From UBA5336 sp964415675 (GTDB taxonomy: Bacteria; Pseudomonadota; Alphaproteobacteria; Caulobacterales; Hyphomonadaceae), in NCBI GenBank assembly GCA_964415675.1, contig CAYQBG010000011.1, positions 62,001 through 126,000 on the forward strand: a stretch of 64,000 bases of DNA. The letters are read 5' to 3'. Each line of letters opens with the position of its first letter. Position 1 is the first letter of the stretch. Below the pieces are notes generated by a model that was given only the letters and a program-made list of their open reading frames with translations, did not search any database and was not told the origin of the DNA. A program made the position numbers and the translations under genes. This document shows, in pieces, positions 63,009 through 64,000 of this stretch.

Positions 63009-64000
63009 TCATTCCCCCTGCAGCGGCAGGCTGATTTCGAAAACCGCCCCTGGCTCGGAGGCGATCAGCCGGGCATGGCCGTTGTGAAGCTCTGCAATGG
63101 CCCGTACGAGACTCAGGCCAAGACCGTTTCCAGGAGTTGACCGGCTGGAATCGAGACGCACGAAACGCTCAAACACACTGTCTGCGGCGTTGGCGGGCAG
63201 GCCGGGGCCGTCATCGCCGACCTCCAGCAAGGCGCGGTCGCTCTCGGTGCGCAGGCCTATCCAGACATTGGCCCCGTCGCGCGCATGCTCCAGCGCGTTT
63301 TCGAGCAGGTTCGAGATCATCTGGGTGAGCAGGTCCCGGTCGCCCCTGACGCTCACACCCGGTGCCGCGCGCACGTCGAGCCGCTTGTCGGCGTCTTCGA
63401 AAAGGGGCCGGAAACTGTCGGCCATGTCGCAGGCGAGATCTGACAGGTCCATCGCGTCGAAGGCCCCGCGGCGCTGGCCGGCTTCCACCTCGCCGAGACG
63501 CAAGAGCGCATCGAGAGTCCGCAACAGTGTGGAGATATGCGCCTCAGCCGCCGCCACATGGCCCGACACCGCTTCCGCGTCGCCCACATCCCGCTCCATG
63601 AGTTGCAGCCGACCCGCCAGATTCGACACCGGTGTTTTCAGGTCATGGGCCACCCCGACCGATACGCCCTCCAAATTCCGGGTCAGTGCGCCGATCCGGT
63701 CCAGCATGTCGTTCACCGCCACTGACAGCCGGTCGAATTCATCGCCATTTCCCTTCAGGGGGACCCGCGCATCCATCCGGCCCTCACCAATCGTCTCGGC
63801 GGTCGCCGAGATCGCGTTCAGCCGGCGCACGACCGACCGGCTGGTGAAAAAGCCCGTCAGGAGCGAGATCGGGATCACGGTCAGTGCGACCAACCCGCTC
63901 GCCCGCAGCAGCCATTCCTGGAGGATGACCAGGCGGTCGGGTACGAAACGCGCCGCGATCACCTCGGCTTCTCCGCCCTCCAATGGCATGCGAAAGGCCA
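63009..64000 (-). CDS. Sensor histidine kinase, C-terminal part (runs off the window)
   Basis: At least 326 residues of a two-component sensor. It has one transmembrane segment (SGLVALTVIPISLLTGFFTS), a HAMP region (RRLNAISATAETIGEGRMDARV), a HisKA region with H in GVAHDLKTPVSNLAGRL, and ATPase boxes (NLLENALEH, GDDGPGLP, GNGLGLSLVRAIAELHNG). The N-terminal periplasmic part is outside the window. A response regulator is expected beyond the window end. Confidence 0.92.
   Translation of the reverse strand, partial: AFRMPLEGGEAEVIAARFVPDRLVILQEWLLRASGLVALTVIPISLLTGFFTSRSVVRRLNAISATAETIGEGRMDARVPLKGNGDEFDRLSVAVNDMLDRIGALTRNLEGVSVGVAHDLKTPVSNLAGRLQLMERDVGDAEAVSGHVAAAEAHISTLLRTLDALLRLGEVEAGQRRGAFDAMDLSDLACDMADSFRPLFEDADKRLDVRAAPGVSVRGDRDLLTQMISNLLENALEHARDGANVWIGLRTESDRALLEVGDDGPGLPANAADSVFERFVRLDSSRSTPGNGLGLSLVRAIAELHNGHARLIASEPGAVFEISLPLQGE

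Overview
The window looks like chromosomal DNA from an aerobic, GC-rich alphaproteobacterium, probably of the Hyphomonadaceae/Maricaulales type. This is inferred from paired acyl-CoA dehydrogenases, a cobT-DUF1289-aspartic protease group, large TonB-dependent receptors, and a secreted DUF1501/DUF1800 pair. No rRNA, tRNA or CRISPR array was seen. About 55 genes or gene remnants can be supported.

Layout. (1) 1-8312 is a chromosomal left arm: two acyl-CoA dehydrogenases, a CobT-like protein that has lost key acidic residues, DUF1289, a membrane-anchored aspartic protease, PilZ, TauE/SafE, an unknown protein, a TIR-formylglycine-generating-enzyme-like fusion, and dusA. (2) At 8460, pointing away from the dusA 5' end, is a tyrosine integrase. 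This is the arrangement known for islands that integrate into dusA. (3) 9.9-12.4 kb is a degraded IS91-type element whose companion recombinase is broken by two different short palindromic insertions. (4) 12.5-17.8 kb is a tandem-TetR / TonB receptor / serine hydrolase module. (5) 18.2-43.9 kb is the core of an integrative conjugative element (ICE). It holds vapBC, DUF736, DUF2274, trbIGFLJEDCB, a CopG-like gene and traG on the minus strand; then cargo (hipBA, a Fe-S RecB-like nuclease-exonuclease-helicase with a small partner, a broken WYL regulator, a HEPN-like protein, an IS630 remnant); then relaxase, traF, DUF2840, an AlpA-like HTH, DUF736 and a long hairpin. (6) 44.5-57.95 kb is a catabolic region. 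A BKACE enzyme and a hot-dog thioesterase converge on a five-gene operon (TonB receptor, SDR, MDR oxidoreductase, carboxylesterase lipoprotein, BCCT transporter). Upstream are a TPR-sulfotransferase, a LysR regulator, and a two-subunit aconitase X. (7) A C-terminal integrase fragment at 58.1 kb is followed by chromosomal-looking secreted proteins (cadherin-hydrolase lipoprotein, DUF1501, DUF1800) and a sensor kinase cut by the window end.

How the parts work together. The Trb genes overlap almost continuously and should form one mating-pair operon, with TraG as coupling protein and the DUF3363 relaxase nicking DNA. The ParA/RepA genes often found beside DUF2840 in such elements are absent. The 44.5-53 kb genes read best as uptake and breakdown of a carnitine- or betaine-type quaternary ammonium ester: outer-membrane import, ester cleavage, BCCT import, oxidation, BKACE cleavage to betainyl-CoA, and thioesterase release of glycine betaine.

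Most unusual items: a short palindromic element present twice, whose outer stem differs between copies but stays paired, once in frame inside a transposase; a second, unrelated 75-bp palindromic insertion; three 16-bp operators spaced exactly 27 bp apart before hipBA; a CobT homologue without its conserved glutamates; and the nuclease-helicase/HEPN cargo of the ICE.
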